Source of the DNA: Aphrocallistes beatrix
Taxonomy: Eukaryota > Porifera > Hexactinellida > Sceptrulophora > Aphrocallistidae
Direction: 5' to 3'
DNA: 64,000 bases
Assembly: GCA_963281255.1 (NCBI GenBank)
Contig: OY725494.1
Location: forward strand, 2,369,934 to 2,433,933
Under the pieces are notes generated by a model. That model had not been told where the DNA came from. It saw nothing but the letters and a program-made list of their open reading frames with translations, and ran no database searches. Made by a program: the position numbers and the translations under genes. Shown here piece by piece: positions 35,181 to 47,569 of the stretch. Position 1 is the stretch's first letter; each line of letters starts with the position of its first letter.

Positions 35181-37542
35181 TTAGGATCTATTACGGACTA
35201 CAGTTAACTATACTATATTCCTTCCCCGTTAGGAAGATAAACCTTGCGGCCTTATAATTGGTAATCCTCCAGGTACCTCAGCAAACGCCTTTGGCGTTGA
35301 GGTCTTTCATAAGCCTTATCTAATTTTTCATAAGGGCTGTTGTTTACATCCATAGAACTGGCTTTATTCGGGGTTGAGCTTGAGAACACAAGGCTCTGAT
35401 CATGATCTGGGAGTTGCAAATCAGTGTAAAACGACTCGTTGGATGACATATTAAGTCGTGAATTATTCGGTATGGTGCTGGAATTTGTATCCATAAAAAC
35501 ACTTGGCATGGTGTTAGAACTTGTATCAGTAGGAAGATGCTCATCCTCTCGTAGGGTACTATTTTGCCTTTGTGTCCCTTCATTTGAAATCTCGTGCCGA
35601 GCAGGAGTATTCTGTGGGGCGAGACGAGAGGGCTTTGATAACCGATCAGGGGGTTCCCTCCGTCTGACTCGTGGCTGTAGTCGATTTACATCAACTACCC
35701 TAACTCTTCCGTCAGCATTAGTAATCACTACATTAACTGGACCCTTTATTTCGGCTACCTCCCATCCACCTTCCCATCTGCTATCAAACTTCTTCGCCAC
35801 TCCTATGTGAGGAACAGATAGCCATACAGTGTCACCAACCTTAAATCTAATAGTATCCTCCAAGTTAGCACGTGTGTCATAGTATTCCTTTTGCCGTTTT
35901 TGTGCTTGGATTAATTGACCCTCCACAAACTCTCTAATTTCGAATACTTTCCTACGCAGGAAGCGTTCATAAGAAGTCGGGTCTTGTTCCAGAGTTGTCT
36001 CTAACTGAAAACCACTTTGTGCATCTCGTCCGTACATTAGTTGAAATGGCGAAACCCCTGTACTGGAGTGTTTAGTTCTATACGCATATAAAACTAAGTG
36101 TAAATACTTCCCCAGTCATCGTTTCTTTCTACATAACAGCGAAGCATCTGAAGCACTGTTCGATTACTCCTCTCCACCAAGGAATCCCCTGTGGGTGGTA
36201 AGGCGTAGTGTGTGTCTTCTTGATTTACAGGTTTCCTTTTCGAACACAACATCTTTAGCCAACATCGAATTCAATGGTTCGGTTATTGAAGCACATTTGT
36301 TAATGTATCTCCGGTAATAGTTCACCAATCCCAGGAATCGCCTTAATTCCTTCTGGCTTTCGGGTGGTACCCAATTGACAATTGATTCCACTTTCGAAGG
36401 TTCTGGTGACATGCCCATAGAAGAAAAAGTATGACCTAAATATGTAACAGATGGTTTTCCAATTTCACATTTCTTGCCGCGAAGGTTAAATTGCTTTTAC
36501 GGAGCCGTAAGAACTCATCCCTTAGTGCCGTCCTATGCGATTCCATATCCGGCGAAAAAAACAGGATATCATCAATGAAATTATCTTTACAATTTCCGAG
36601 TCCTTTCAAGATCTGATCCATGACTCTTTGAAAAAAACTTGGTCCACTGGTGAGTCCAAACGGAAGCACGTTAAATTCGTAAAGCCCCATTCCGGGCCCT
36701 GGGGAAAATGCAGTTTTCTCCTTATCCGATTCCAGGATGGGTATTTGCCAATAGCATGAATTTAGATCTAGCTTTGAAAAGAAATTCATCCCACTTAGCT
36801 TATCTTGAACCTGATCCGGGAGGGGTAGTGGATATGCATCTTTTTGAGTAATTTTGTTCAAATTCCTGTAGTCAATACAAAATCGAATAGTACCATCTTT
36901 CTTTTTAACCATAACAGGAGGAGCCATCCACGGACTATTTGATACCCTAATAACATTTCTTAGCATCTCCTCAATCTGAGAATTGAGTTCCTGTTGGAAG
37001 GATTGAGGTACCATTCTAGGTGGTAATTTTACAGGGTTTACATTACCAGTTCGTATAGAAAAAGGATCGACATTTGCTACCCCGGGAACAGACGAGAAAA
37101 TATCTTGAAATTCCTCGATAATATCCGAAAACCCTAGAGCTGTAGCTGGATACTCAATAGTTGGTAAAGTATTATAATTTGGAACAGCTCCTAGGCATTC
37201 CCATTCTCCATCTTCAAATTCATCCACTGACTTCACTGCTGGATAGGCCATTCGTTGGCTAATGGGCATATTTCGGAATGATCAATATCGCCACTCTCAA
37301 ATTTGTCGATGTGCACATAATTAGCCATCTGAAAACCACTCTCTGCTACCAGTATAACAATAGCTAATCGATACTATCTATTTAATATCCAAAGAACACC
37401 AAATCAAACACAGTAATGAATACTTAATAAAGTCCTGCCTATAAACCGCCAAAGAATATCAATTAGCTATTAAGCAAACCTCATTGGTTTGTTAACAATT
37501 TACTTCGTAATTAGGATCTATTACGGACTACAGTTAACTATA
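35181..37542 (-). mobile_element. Gypsy-type (Ty3) LTR retroelement fossil, broken
   Basis: A minus-strand pol remnant of a Ty3/Gypsy element. A reverse transcriptase section lies at about 36436-37269, with a KKDGTIRFCIDYRNLNKIT-type block and an active-site-type I-D-D motif. A section continuing toward RNase H lies at about 36164-36418, and a C-terminal integrase/tail section at about 35252-36037. A 33-bp direct repeat (TTAGGATCTATTACGGACTA and on) lies at both borders (35180-35212, 37510-37542) and may be what remains of its ends. The element is clearly broken, with several breaks, and is far shorter than a whole one (about 5 kb). Age moderate; it cannot be dated without full LTRs. Confidence 0.8.
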
Positions 37543-37983
37543 ATATATAAACTATAAAGTATAGAGCGTACCCACCATGTTCAGGAATAACGTACCCACC
37601 ATGTTCAGGAATTCGCCTTGTTATCAGAACTTAAGTTAAACCGTTGAGAGGGAGTGTCCCGGAATTAACTCTGGGCCGGTGCCACTGGTCCGATTGGTCA
37701 ACTTTTCAAAAGTGGTCTGGTTAAACCGAACCACTTCTAAAACCGTGGCACCGGCACTGTAACTTAGATCTCTAGAACCACGAAATTAGAAGAATCTGGG
37801 TAAATCCACGAAATTAGAAGAATCTGGGTAAATAACGAAATATTTCTAGCTTCCATGCTGCCCCAGGACCTCAACGGAAGGCTTACAGCGCTGGTTGGTT
37901 GCCCCCCCCCCCTCCCAATCAAAAAAAGTGTTCCTACGCCAATGGATTAATATATTCGTTGAAGGGGGAAGGAGGCCCTAATC
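37543..37983. repeat. Small tandem and inverted repeats
   Basis: A 23-bp unit 'cgtacccaccatgttcagga' is doubled at about 37566-37610. A hairpin pair 'ccggtgccac / gtggcaccgg' lies at 37676-37755. A 28-bp unit 'ccacgaaattagaagaatctgg' is doubled at about 37778-37832. No gene. Confidence 0.6.
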
Positions 37984-38333
37984 CAGTGGTGGGCAACCTT
38001 AATCCTTAAGTAGGCCCCAATTGGTCTCGCGGGCCCAAATCTGTCAATTCTTGTTACAGTCACATCACCATGGCCATAGCAAGAACTGACATTAGAAACC
38101 TATATGGAAGCAATGTAATAACTATAATTATACTTATAAAAGCAAAAATAAATAAGTAAATAAATTGAATCATTAGATAATAATTATAGAAGATATATTG
38201 ATATTCAGCACCAATTTCATACCAAAATTAGGCGGACCAATTTTGTATTACAATCACTAACACCCCATAATATAGTGAAAAGAGTTGCGGGCCATCAAAT
38301 TTAGTCTCGCGGGCCCCAGGTTGCCCACCGCTG
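37984..38333. mobile_element. hAT-like MITE, complete with 8-bp target duplication
   Basis: A 350-bp element with ends CAGTGGTGGGCAACC / GGTTGCCCACCGCTG. The octamer CCCTAATC is duplicated perfectly (37976-37983, 38334-38341). Non-coding. Confidence 0.85.
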
Positions 38334-38861
38334 CCCTAATCCTATCCTATCAGCCCAGACTCATTATTTCAAGGAATTTTCAAAATCACAGAACTGCTAT
38401 AAGTATACCACTCCAAAAACAAATCAAGTGACCAATCTGCGCATCATCTTAGTTGTATAATAGGCTGAAGTAGTATCAAATTGAACTAATTAGGCAGTAG
38501 GCGGCACACCATACGTACTAGCATCGATATTCTAGTTCATTCTAATGCATTGCATACTTTGTCTCAGCAAGACTGGTTTAGCACCTTCCTGAACTATGCA
38601 AAATAACCTCAGAATAAGTCATTTGAGTCACACTTTTTCTACTCCATTACTAAATCACTACGTACTTGAAATTATATGGAGCGTGAATATTAATTAAACT
38701 TTTTCAATCAATTAAATTGAATGAACATAAGATACTAATAGGTACTTAGTAAGGTTGGTAGGTTAAAAACTCTATGAGATAATATTTACTGCACAGTAGA
38801 GAGAGAACTAATATGAGAAGAGAGAAGAATAAAGTTCAAATAATGTCAATTAATAATATAT

Positions 38862-40127
38862 TTAAAATACCTGGATACAGTCCTTAAATTGACAGACAAC
38901 TATTATTCTATCATCATCGTCCATAGCGATGCCCATAGGAGAGTGGGATGTTTTGATCTTATGAATCAATTCATATTGAGGATTGAAAATGAGAATAGAA
39001 TTAGCATCTTTATCGGAAAAAATAATGTTATCTGACTTATCAATGGAGAAACAGAAAGGGTTCATGAGATCCATGCCTTCACCCTTTGAGAGAACACTTC
39101 TCTCTAAATTGTAGTTGTAGTCGAACAAATGGATACAAGGAGTAGATTTGTCCAAAACAACAATGCATTCCAGAGAGAGCTTGATGTCGCGAGGAGAGAG
39201 GAGCTTGCCGGCTCCAAACTGTGATATGAAGTTGAACTCTTTGGAGAGAATTTGAATACGGTCATTACCAGAATCGCAGATGAAGATGTAGCCGCTTGAT
39301 TCATCGAAGGTTAATCCGAAAGGAGAACTGTATTCATTCTCATTTCTCCCGTACTTGCCAATTCGAGATACGAATTCCCCATTCAGCTGATAATTTAGTA
39401 TATTGTGCCTCTGACTTGAAGAAATATGTCCCTGAGTAATCAGTATTCTATCTCCACAAATAGTTAACCCTTTTGGATATTCCATCTTGCCTACCCCGTC
39501 ACAATCTCCAAATTTGAATAGAAAATTACCAAAACTGTCAAACACACTCACACAGTCATTCCATTGATTGGCTATATACATTCTAGCAGTGGCGTTTTCA
39601 ACAGCCATTCCCCATGGCCAGTTAAGCTGCTCCCTCTCATACCCTGTCTCGCCAACACTCACCACTGGGTATACCTTGTTCTCGTAGTCTATTCCGCGTC
39701 GTCTGTCTATCTCTACTAATTGGCCAAGCATTCTAATCCCCTGAATCACCATTTCAGTGTCGCACACAAAACGTACTAACTTCGGTTCAGTTAGTGTTTG
39801 ACAATCCATCGCTCCAATATCTTGACCTATTTCAATCAAAAACTTTTCCTGTTTACTTTTCACAGAAGAAGATGTAAGTTCTTGGCTTAGAGATTGTTTC
39901 ATCTTCTCTAGATCACGTTTTGTCACTTTTTGCTTTTCAGCTTCAGCTTGATAAGAATGATAGCATGCTTCTATCATTTCTAGCTCATCCAATAATTGCC
40001 TCTCCCTGGTGTTTATGCAGTCAATCAATTCTTCGAATTTCTGTTTCACTTCATCTCTTACCCTCTTCAGCTCCAGCACAAAATTATCTTTTCCAAAGTC
40101 AGGATCATTATAATTAGCTGTTGCCAT
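38862..40127 (-). CDS. Coiled-coil/NHL-repeat protein (TRIM-NHL-like without RING), left copy
   Basis: 421 residues, ATG at 40127. Residues about 15-110 form a heptad-rich coiled coil (KRVRDEVKQKFEELIDCINT and following). Residues about 155-421 form an NHL-type beta-propeller with repeats such as WPWGMAV...MYIANQWNDCVSVFD, PFGLTFDESSGYIFICDSGN and PMGIAMDDDDRIIVV, ending CIQVF. There is no RING or B-box, so no ubiquitin-ligase centre is visible. NHL propellers in related proteins bind RNA or protein; the ligand here is unknown. The last codons read CAG then GTATTT, which also looks like a splice donor, so a further exon is possible. An almost identical copy lies head to head at 46379. Confidence 0.75.
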   Translation of the reverse strand: MATANYNDPDFGKDNFVLELKRVRDEVKQKFEELIDCINTRERQLLDELEMIEACYHSYQAEAEKQKVTKRDLEKMKQSLSQELTSSSVKSKQEKFLIEIGQDIGAMDCQTLTEPKLVRFVCDTEMVIQGIRMLGQLVEIDRRRGIDYENKVYPVVSVGETGYEREQLNWPWGMAVENATARMYIANQWNDCVSVFDSFGNFLFKFGDCDGVGKMEYPKGLTICGDRILITQGHISSSQRHNILNYQLNGEFVSRIGKYGRNENEYSSPFGLTFDESSGYIFICDSGNDRIQILSKEFNFISQFGAGKLLSPRDIKLSLECIVVLDKSTPCIHLFDYNYNLERSVLSKGEGMDLMNPFCFSIDKSDNIIFSDKDANSILIFNPQYELIHKIKTSHSPMGIAMDDDDRIIVVCQFKDCIQVF

Positions 40128-40425
40128 TTCAGTACATAGCGTTGAGAGTATGTGACTAAAGTTTGAAAGTACTAATGACTCTAGATAATCTCACAAATAA
40201 CATTTATTTGAATTATTATCAGGTTACAATAGCTATTTCTTTACCTCTCCAGGTGGAAAATAACAACAACTGTAGCAGTACTGTTGAGATAGAATTTCGG
40301 AATCCATACCCCCCCGAAACCCCAAAAATAAATGATTTAAAACTAAGCTTATGGCTATATTTGAATATGAATGGAAAAACAAACAAACTTGACCAGTTTT
40401 GGAAATATTATGTTTGGAACATATA

Positions 40426-41379
40426 CAGGGTGACAATTAAGTTCTGTTACAAGCTTCATTAGGTATAAAATTTATTTAACTCAAACGATCTTAGTTATTA
40501 TGGTCCTTAGAGATTGGAATTCGAATATTTTCAATGAAAATGTACCTAATTTGAACTGCGAATGAATAACTTTTTCTCGTTTCTGATAATCAATTCAGTG
40601 GATTTATGAAATATTTCTATGGAGAATGAAAGGTATCTGGTGCTAAATCGTCATGGAACATCGATTATGAAGACATTTTTACAGAAGCAGTCGGCCCTGA
40701 TTCGCGATTTTCGCTGCATACCAGGACACATTTTATTTTCTTCAAACTCGCCATACAAAACACATTTCTAAATCATAGAATCGAAAAATCCAAATCATTG
40801 AAAATATTCGAATTACAATCTCTAAGGACCATAATAACTACACTGCCTGAACAAAAGTATTCGTACACCCCATAATTCTCCATACAAATAGTTATAATAC
40901 TGATTTATTTAGCGAGTCAAGGTATTTTATTGGTAAGAGATACGCTTAATTTAACTCCAAATTCGAATCCTCCATATTCGAATTACTCACTTTTTAATCT
41001 TTCAACATGTTTACACTCTCACAAGGTTAAAATTTTTCAAACTGCGCCACCTCATACCACCAATGCCATCATATACAATGGTAATCACTCGCGACATGTG
41101 GCATAGGAAAGCAAATGCTGAAAATACTTAATCTTGAAGAGTAACGGAGTTAAAAAGTGGGTAATTTGAATGTGGAGAATTCGAATTTGAAGTTAAATTA
41201 AGCGTATCTCTCACCAATTAAATACATTGTGACTCGCTAAAGAAATCAGTATTATAGTAGCTATTTGTATGGGGAATTATGGGGTGTACGAATAGTTTTG
41301 TTCAGGCAGTGTAAGATCGTTTGAGTATAATAAATTTTATACTTAATGAAGCTTGTAACAGAACTTAATTGTCACCTTG
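40426..41379. mobile_element. Tc1/mariner-type MITE with long inverted ends, left arm only
   Basis: Flanked by TA, with ends CAGGGTGACAATTAAGTTC and its near complement. The arms are about 130 bp long. The right palindrome arm carries the empty site (ggaacatgtatcatcc, complement near 46120-46140), so this insertion happened after the arms separated. It contains a second element at 40841. Confidence 0.8.
40841..41311. mobile_element. Nested Tc1/mariner-type MITE
   Basis: 471 bp, ends CACTGCCTGAACAAAAGTAT and its complement, flanked by TA (40839-40840, 41312-41313). Removing it joins 'ataataacta' to 'agatcgtttg', exactly matching the other arm of the host MITE. Confidence 0.85.
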
Positions 41380-42610
41380 TATCTTCCAGATCCATATACT
41401 ATAAACTGTCTTGAATCCTAGTCTCCAGCGCTCGACAAATCCAGAAAGTTTGGTGGCGATAGCCGCCAAAATTTAGCGATAAACCACCAATCTTATTAAT
41501 TATTGTTTTATATAGCCCATTTAGTAGTTGGCAGTTCGTAGACACCATAAATAACAAAAATGTCGGTCGACAGACTGATAGTGCAGCTCCAGGAAGTGAC
41601 TCGAAAGAACATGAAAAGTGAATATCGGAATACATCGGGAAATACTCATTTTAGGGAATTCTAAGTGTGAAAATCGGAGTCTACATATTTAAATATCCCA
41701 TATTAGCCGTTGAGAACTCGCCTTTAGATCAAAATAAGATTTTTGTTTAAAAGTGTGAAATATGTATACGTATATGGGGAATTCCATGTCAAAAAACCAA
41801 TAATTTCACCACCATCAACCGATTGGTCTGAAATTTGCTGTGTGACAGGGCACGTATATGTCTTTACTTTTGTGAAAATTTCAGATCAATCGGTCATGTG
41901 GTTTTTGAGTTATGACGTCACAAATTTTTGAATTTTTGCTGTTTTGACCAAGGATTTTCACAATGGTAAAATCCCATCCCATTTTAAACTCGAATAACTC
42001 GAAAAATATTCATCAAATTCTTTCATAAATTGCAATACTTATGTTTTTACATATGGAGACAAACGAAAAACTTGAGTAAATTAAGTTTTGAGTTCCTTTT
42101 CTTTGTGAAAACTGGAACTGAAACCAACTCCCGAAGCAAACGCGAACTATGACGTAACAAAAATGTATATTTTTGGAAACTGTTTTATTTTTGGGTATTT
42201 TACTGTTTCTATTCATAATTCATTGTATAAAAAATTCATTTGGTTTCCATATGTTCTCTTTGAGTTATTCACGATTTTTGTACTTTGTAAACGCTTTCTA
42301 TATATAAATCAAAATTGTTATGCCTTTTGTAAAAATATAAAATTGACCTGACAACTCTCAATTCTACCATTTTGAAATGCTTTTTTTGTCTTCCTCTATA
42401 ATATCACTAATTCTTACAACATTCTGCAATTGATATGTGCACTTGGAATTATAAGTATGTTGTATATTTGACCACAGACAGACTAAACATAAACAGTGTG
42501 TAATGCTGTTGTTGCTATGTAATAGGAATGCAATAAATGCACACTAATGAGTTTGAAAAGTTAATTTTAGAGGGCTAATATTTGCTAAACAATCCGATGT
42601 TTAGTCCGAA
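41380..42610. other. Non-coding inter-gene part of the left arm
   Basis: No gene. 41755-42600 matches the complement of 43648-44490 closely. 41640-41745 holds a 'cccatattagccgttgagaactcg' motif also seen at 44560 and, more distantly, in the 141-bp repeats at 51123. Confidence 0.5.
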
Positions 42611-43648
42611 CATAGCACTCTGTATATAAGGCCACCCATCCTAAATCTCAAAATGGACCAGGGATGCGGTCGAAGAATGGTTGATCAAATACATGATCTG
42701 CAAAAATCATGAACGACGCAGATAGAGCTTCGAAATGTATTACCAGCATATATAAATATGACGCCAGAGTATCCATATCCGTTTGTTAAAATTTCGATTA
42801 GTCATCATATGATTGCACAATAGGTTATATTTGGGACACATTTAGTGAATTTCAGAGGTTGTTTAAGGGCACTTCTAAGTTTGTTTTAATATAGTTTCTT
42901 TGTATAGAACTGAGCTGTGAATGGGTTGATGCGAAAGTGAATATTTTTCATGGAATGTTGCTACATTCCAGCGCTGCTATTAAACGCATTTTGATCAGTT
43001 GAGGTCATATCTTGAAAACCGCAATAACTATGCATTCAAATTTGATCTTATTTGATAGCCAATAGACTATTCCTATAAAGCCATAACATAATTTACACGT
43101 CTAATTCAATGGTTTGCGAGTTATTAGACAAATNNNNNNNNNNNNNNNNNNNNNNNNNNNNNNNNNNNNNNNNNNNNNNNNNNNNNNNNNNNNNNNNNNN
43201 NNNNNNNNNNNNNNNNNNNNNNNNNNNNNNNNNNNNNNNNNNNNNNNNNNNNNNNNNNNNNNNNNNNNNNNNNNNNNNNNNNNNNNNNNNNNNNNNNNNN
43301 NNNNNNNNNNNNNNNNNNNNNNNNNNNNNNNNNCCCATTCACAGCTCAGTTCTATACAAAGAAACTATAATGAAACAAACTTAGAAATGCCCTTAAACAA
43401 CCTCTGAAATTCACTAAATGTGTCCCAAATATAACCTATTGTGCAATCATATGATGACTAATCGAAATTTTAACAACGGATATGGATACTCTGGCGTCAT
43501 ATTTATATATGCTGGTAATACATTTCGAAGCTCTATTCTGCGTCGTTCATGATTTTTGGCAGATCATGTATTTGATCAACCATCTTCGACCGCATCCCTG
43601 GTCCATTTTTGAGATTTAGATGGGTGGCCTTATATACAGAGTGCTATG
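42611..43648. mobile_element. Foldback-family element at the palindrome centre, interrupted by the N gap
   Basis: Left arm 42611-43133 and right arm 43334-43648 are inverted copies of one another and of the foldback at 4294-5357 (shared 'accagggatgcgg', 'ttaccagcatatataaata' and 'gaatgggttgatgcgaaag' words). Base 43334 pairs with 42925, so about 210 bp of the inner arm is lost in the gap. Confidence 0.75.
43134..43333. other. Assembly gap, 200 N
   Basis: Exactly 200 N, a placeholder length. It lies inside a palindromic element, where short-range assembly would be expected to fail. Confidence 0.99.
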
Positions 43649-44489
43649 TTCGGACTAAACATCGGATTGTTTAGCAAATATTAGCCCTCTAAAATTAACT
43701 TTTCAACTCATTAGTGACATTTATTGCATTCCTATTACATAGCAACAACAGCATTACACACTGTTTATGTTTAGTCTGTCTGTGGTCAAATATACAACAT
43801 ACTTATAATTCCAAGTGCACATATCAATTGCAGAATGTTGTAAGAATTAGTGATATTATAGAGGAAGACAAAAAAGCATTTTCAAAATGGTAGAATTGAG
43901 AGTTGTCAGGTCAATTTTATATTTTTACAAAAGGCATAAAATTTTGAATTATATATAGAAAGCGTTTACAAGTACAAAAATGTGAATAACTCAAAGAGAA
44001 CATATGGAAACCAAATGAATTTTTTTATACAATGAATTATGAATAGAAACAGTAAAATACCCAAAAATAAAACAGTTTCAAAAATATACATTTTTGTTAC
44101 GTCATAGTTCCGGTTTGCTTCGGGAGTTGGTTTCAGTTCCAGTTTTCACAAAGAAAAGGAACTCAAAACTTAATTTACTCAAGTTTTTCGTTTTCTCCAT
44201 ATGTAAAAACATAAGTATTGCAATTTATGAAAGAATTTGATGAATATTTTTCGAGTTATTCGAGTTTAAAATGGGATGGGATTTTACCATTGTGAAAATC
44301 CTTGGTCAAAACAGCAAAAATTCAAAAATTTGTGACGTCATAACTCAAAAACCACATGACCGATTGATCTGAAATTTTCACAAAAGTAAAGACATATACG
44401 TGCCCTGTCACACAGCAAATTTCAGACCAATCGGTTGATGGTGGTGAAATTATTGGTTTTTTGACATGGAATTCCCCATATACATATGT

Positions 44490-45955
44490 TAGAAACTCAT
44501 AAAATACTTTGATTACCACTTTCAAAGTACGAAAATTGGAATCTACATATTAAAATATCCTATATTAGCCTTTGAGAACTCGCTTTTAGCTTTTTAAAAG
44601 GTGTGAAAATATGTATATATCAATATATTAATAACTCATAAAATATTCATATTATTGCTTTCAAAGCGCGAAAGTCAGATCCTACATGGTGAAATACCCT
44701 ACATTAGTCGTTGAGATCTTATATCTTTAAACAAAGCTTTACAGTGGAGGTGTTAAAATATTAATATATAAAAACCGGAAGTGATGAGATTTTGCGAAAA
44801 TGTTGACGGTGCACATCTACACCATAATGAGATCCTACATGCGAAATTTGGTAAAAATTGGACCGTTAGATTTCGCAGTAGCGCGTATGGACATATATAC
44901 ATACATACATACATACATGCATACATATATACTGACGGACGAGATACTCAGTCCATGCCATAAGGCATCTCCCTATTGGAGCTGCACTAACAAGGTGATC
45001 AAGACAGCCACAACCAGATTATCTAATGATTTACAACTACTGTTCCTAATTACTATTTTACCAAATCTCACGATTGTCATATGCCATGTGACAATTTATT
45101 TAAATTACAGGTTGGATGTATATAAAATGGTAGACTATAGTGGCTGAATTATTTATGAAAGTGAATTCATATAATGTCTATAACAAGCTTTACATTTTGT
45201 TGGACTTGTTGTTAACTAGCAAAAGTGAGGACATAAATAATATACGGAACTTGACGGAACGGTTCCGGAATTATAAATGCCTAATTTACGGAACATTCCG
45301 CGTAAATTAGGCATTTATAATATCCGTATAAATTTACCGAATATCCATAAGTGGGATGGATATTCGGTAAAATAGTAATTAGGAACAGTAGCTGTAAATC
45401 ATGAGATAATCTGGTTGTGGCTGTCTTGATCACATTTTTGCATACCTACCAACCCCTCTGGATTTTGTTTTTGTTTTTGTGGATGTTGGATTTGGATTTT
45501 GGGAGTGAAATCCCTGGATGTTATCATTTTTTAATTTTAATAACTAAATTAGCATGAATCAACAATAGAGGTTAAATTTCGAATTTCGCGATCCAGGGAA
45601 ATTCCTGGATATCTAGGGAATTTCCTGGATTTAAATAAAGGCCGAATATATGTAATTAAAAATTTCGAAAAGGACAAATAAACTATTTATTAAAAGGTAC
45701 ATCGTATACAATGTTATCTTACGCGTTCGAAATTCGCGAGTCCAGGAAATTTTCCAGGATCCCTGAAGACTTGCTAAATAGTGCAGAACATAAAATTAGA
45801 ATAAATTCCATAAACTATATTCAATTAATGGAACTATTATAGGCTAGTTGAAAGCTCAATATCCCTTGATTTTTCATTAAATCCCTGGATCCCTGGATCA
45901 TAAGTCATTTCCCTGGATAATCCAGGGATCCCTGGAGGGTTGGTAAGTATGTAAT
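44490..45955. mobile_element. Insertions specific to the right arm (foldback and hAT-like elements)
   Basis: 44995-45433 has inverted ends of about 70 bp (GTGATCAAGACAGCCACAAC and complement) with a smaller 'atgcctaattt' hairpin inside at about 45243-45345. 45441-45955 has ends CATACCTACCAACCC / GGGTTGGTAAGTATG, hAT-like, rich in 'ccctggat' words. 44860-44960 has a (TACA)n tract. No coding. Confidence 0.6.
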
Positions 45956-46378
45956 TTTGTTATTTCTGGTGTCTACGAACTGCCAACTACTAAATGGGCT
46001 ATATAAAACAATAATTAATAAGATTGGTGGTTTATCGCTAAATTTTGGCGGCTATCGCCACCAAACTTTGATTTGTCGAGCGCTGGAGACTAGTTTCAAG
46101 ACAGTTTATAGTATATGGATCTGGATGATACATGTTCCAAACATAATATAGCCATAAGCTTAGTTTTAAATCATTTATTTTTTGGGTTTCAGGGGGGTAT
46201 GGATTCCGAAATTCTATCTCAACAGTACTGCTACAGTTGTTGTTATTTTCCACCTGGAGAGGTAAAGAAATAGCTATTGTAACCTGATAATAATTCAAAT
46301 AAATGTTATTTGTGAGATTATCTAGAGTCATTAGTACTTTCAAACTTTAGTCACATACTCTCAACGCTATGTACTGAA

Positions 46379-47569
46379 ATGGCAACAGCTAATTATAATG
46401 ATCCTGACTTTGGAAAAGATAATTTTGTGCTGGAGCTGAAGAGGGTAAGAGATGAAGTGAAACAGAAATTCGAAGAATTGATTGACTGCATAAACACCAG
46501 GGAGAGGCAATTATTGGATGAGCTAGAAATGATAGAAGCATGCTATCATTCTTATCAAGCTGAAGCTGAAAAGCAAAAAGTGACAAAACGTGATCTAGAG
46601 AAGATGAAACAATCTCTAAGCCAAGAACTTACATCTTCTTCTGTGAAAAGTAAACAGGAAAAGTTTTTGATTGAAATAGGTCAAGATATTGGAGCGATGG
46701 ATTGTCAAACACTAACTGAACCGAAGTTAGTACGTTTTGTGTGCGACACTGAAATGGTGATTCAGGGGATTAGAATGCTTGGCCAATTAGTAGAGATAGA
46801 CAGACGACGCGGAATAGACTACGAGAACAAGGTATACCCAGTGGTGAGTGTTGGCGAGACAGGGTATGAGAGGGAGCAGCTTAACTGGCCATGGGGAATG
46901 GCTGTTGAAAACGCCACTGCTAGAATGTATATAGCCAATCAATGGAATGACTGTGTGAGTGTGTTTGACAGTTTTGGTAATTTTCTATTCAAATTTGGAG
47001 ATTGTGACGGGGTAGGCAAGATGGAATATCCAAAAGGGTTAACTATTTGTGGAGATAGAATACTGATTACTCAGGGACATATTTCTTCAAGTCAGAGGCA
47101 CAATATACTAAATTATCAGCTGAATGGGGAATTCGTATCTCGAATTGGCAAGTACGGGAGAAATGAGAATGAATACAGTTCTCCTTTCGGATTAACCTTC
47201 GATGAATCAAGCGGCTACATCTTCATCTGCGATTCTGGTAATGACCGTATTCAAATTCTCTCCAAAGAGTTCAACTTCATATCACAGTTTGGAGCCGGCA
47301 AGCTCCTCTCTCCTCGCGACATCAAGCTCTCTCTGGAATGCATTGTTGTTTTGGACAAATCTACTCCTTGTATCCATTTGTTCGACTACAACTACAATTT
47401 AGAGAGAAGTGTTCTCTCAAAGGGTGAAGGCATGGATCTCATGAACCCTTTCTGTTTCTCCATTGATAAGTCAGATAACATTATTTTTTCCGATAAAGAT
47501 GCTAATTCTATTCTCATTTTTAATCCAATTTTGACTACCAAAACTGGTCCCCTGGACCAATTTTGGTGA
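46379..47569 (+). CDS. Coiled-coil/NHL-repeat protein, right copy, 3' truncated
   Basis: The first 376 residues are the same as the 38862-40127 protein, with the coiled coil and most of the NHL propeller. After ...SILIFNP (position about 47527) the sequence changes to a repeat of 'ccaaaactggtcc' words. The frame then adds 20 unrelated residues before a stop. The last NHL blade (about 45 residues) and about 350 bp of flanking DNA present on the left are missing here. Probably a damaged copy or a structural allele. Confidence 0.7.
   Translation: MATANYNDPDFGKDNFVLELKRVRDEVKQKFEELIDCINTRERQLLDELEMIEACYHSYQAEAEKQKVTKRDLEKMKQSLSQELTSSSVKSKQEKFLIEIGQDIGAMDCQTLTEPKLVRFVCDTEMVIQGIRMLGQLVEIDRRRGIDYENKVYPVVSVGETGYEREQLNWPWGMAVENATARMYIANQWNDCVSVFDSFGNFLFKFGDCDGVGKMEYPKGLTICGDRILITQGHISSSQRHNILNYQLNGEFVSRIGKYGRNENEYSSPFGLTFDESSGYIFICDSGNDRIQILSKEFNFISQFGAGKLLSPRDIKLSLECIVVLDKSTPCIHLFDYNYNLERSVLSKGEGMDLMNPFCFSIDKSDNIIFSDKDANSILIFNPILTTKTGPLDQFW

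Larger units (their letters stand above)
38370..43133. repeat. Left arm of a 9.6-kb imperfect palindrome
   Basis: Reverse-complement counterpart of 43334-47963. Matching stretches include the NHL gene, its promoter region, the 41755-42600 intergenic DNA and the 3' flank at 38370-38635. The arms differ by whole insertions: the left has the 954-bp MITE pair at 40426, the right has elements at 44995 and 45441. The outer flanks (before 38370, after 47963) are unrelated. Confidence 0.85.

Noticed and set aside
40163-40462. Short frame divergent from the left NHL gene, also present at 46038-46343
   Set aside because: Conserved only because it lies inside the palindrome arms. It differs by an insertion between arms and has no domain.
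44781-45147. Overlapping frames through the TACA microsatellite
   Set aside because: Low-complexity translation (IYTYIHTY-type) of a simple repeat.
38862-47569. Calling the NHL gene a TRIM E3 ligase
   Set aside because: No RING, B-box or other zinc-binding residues are visible upstream of the coiled coil, so ligase activity is not supported.
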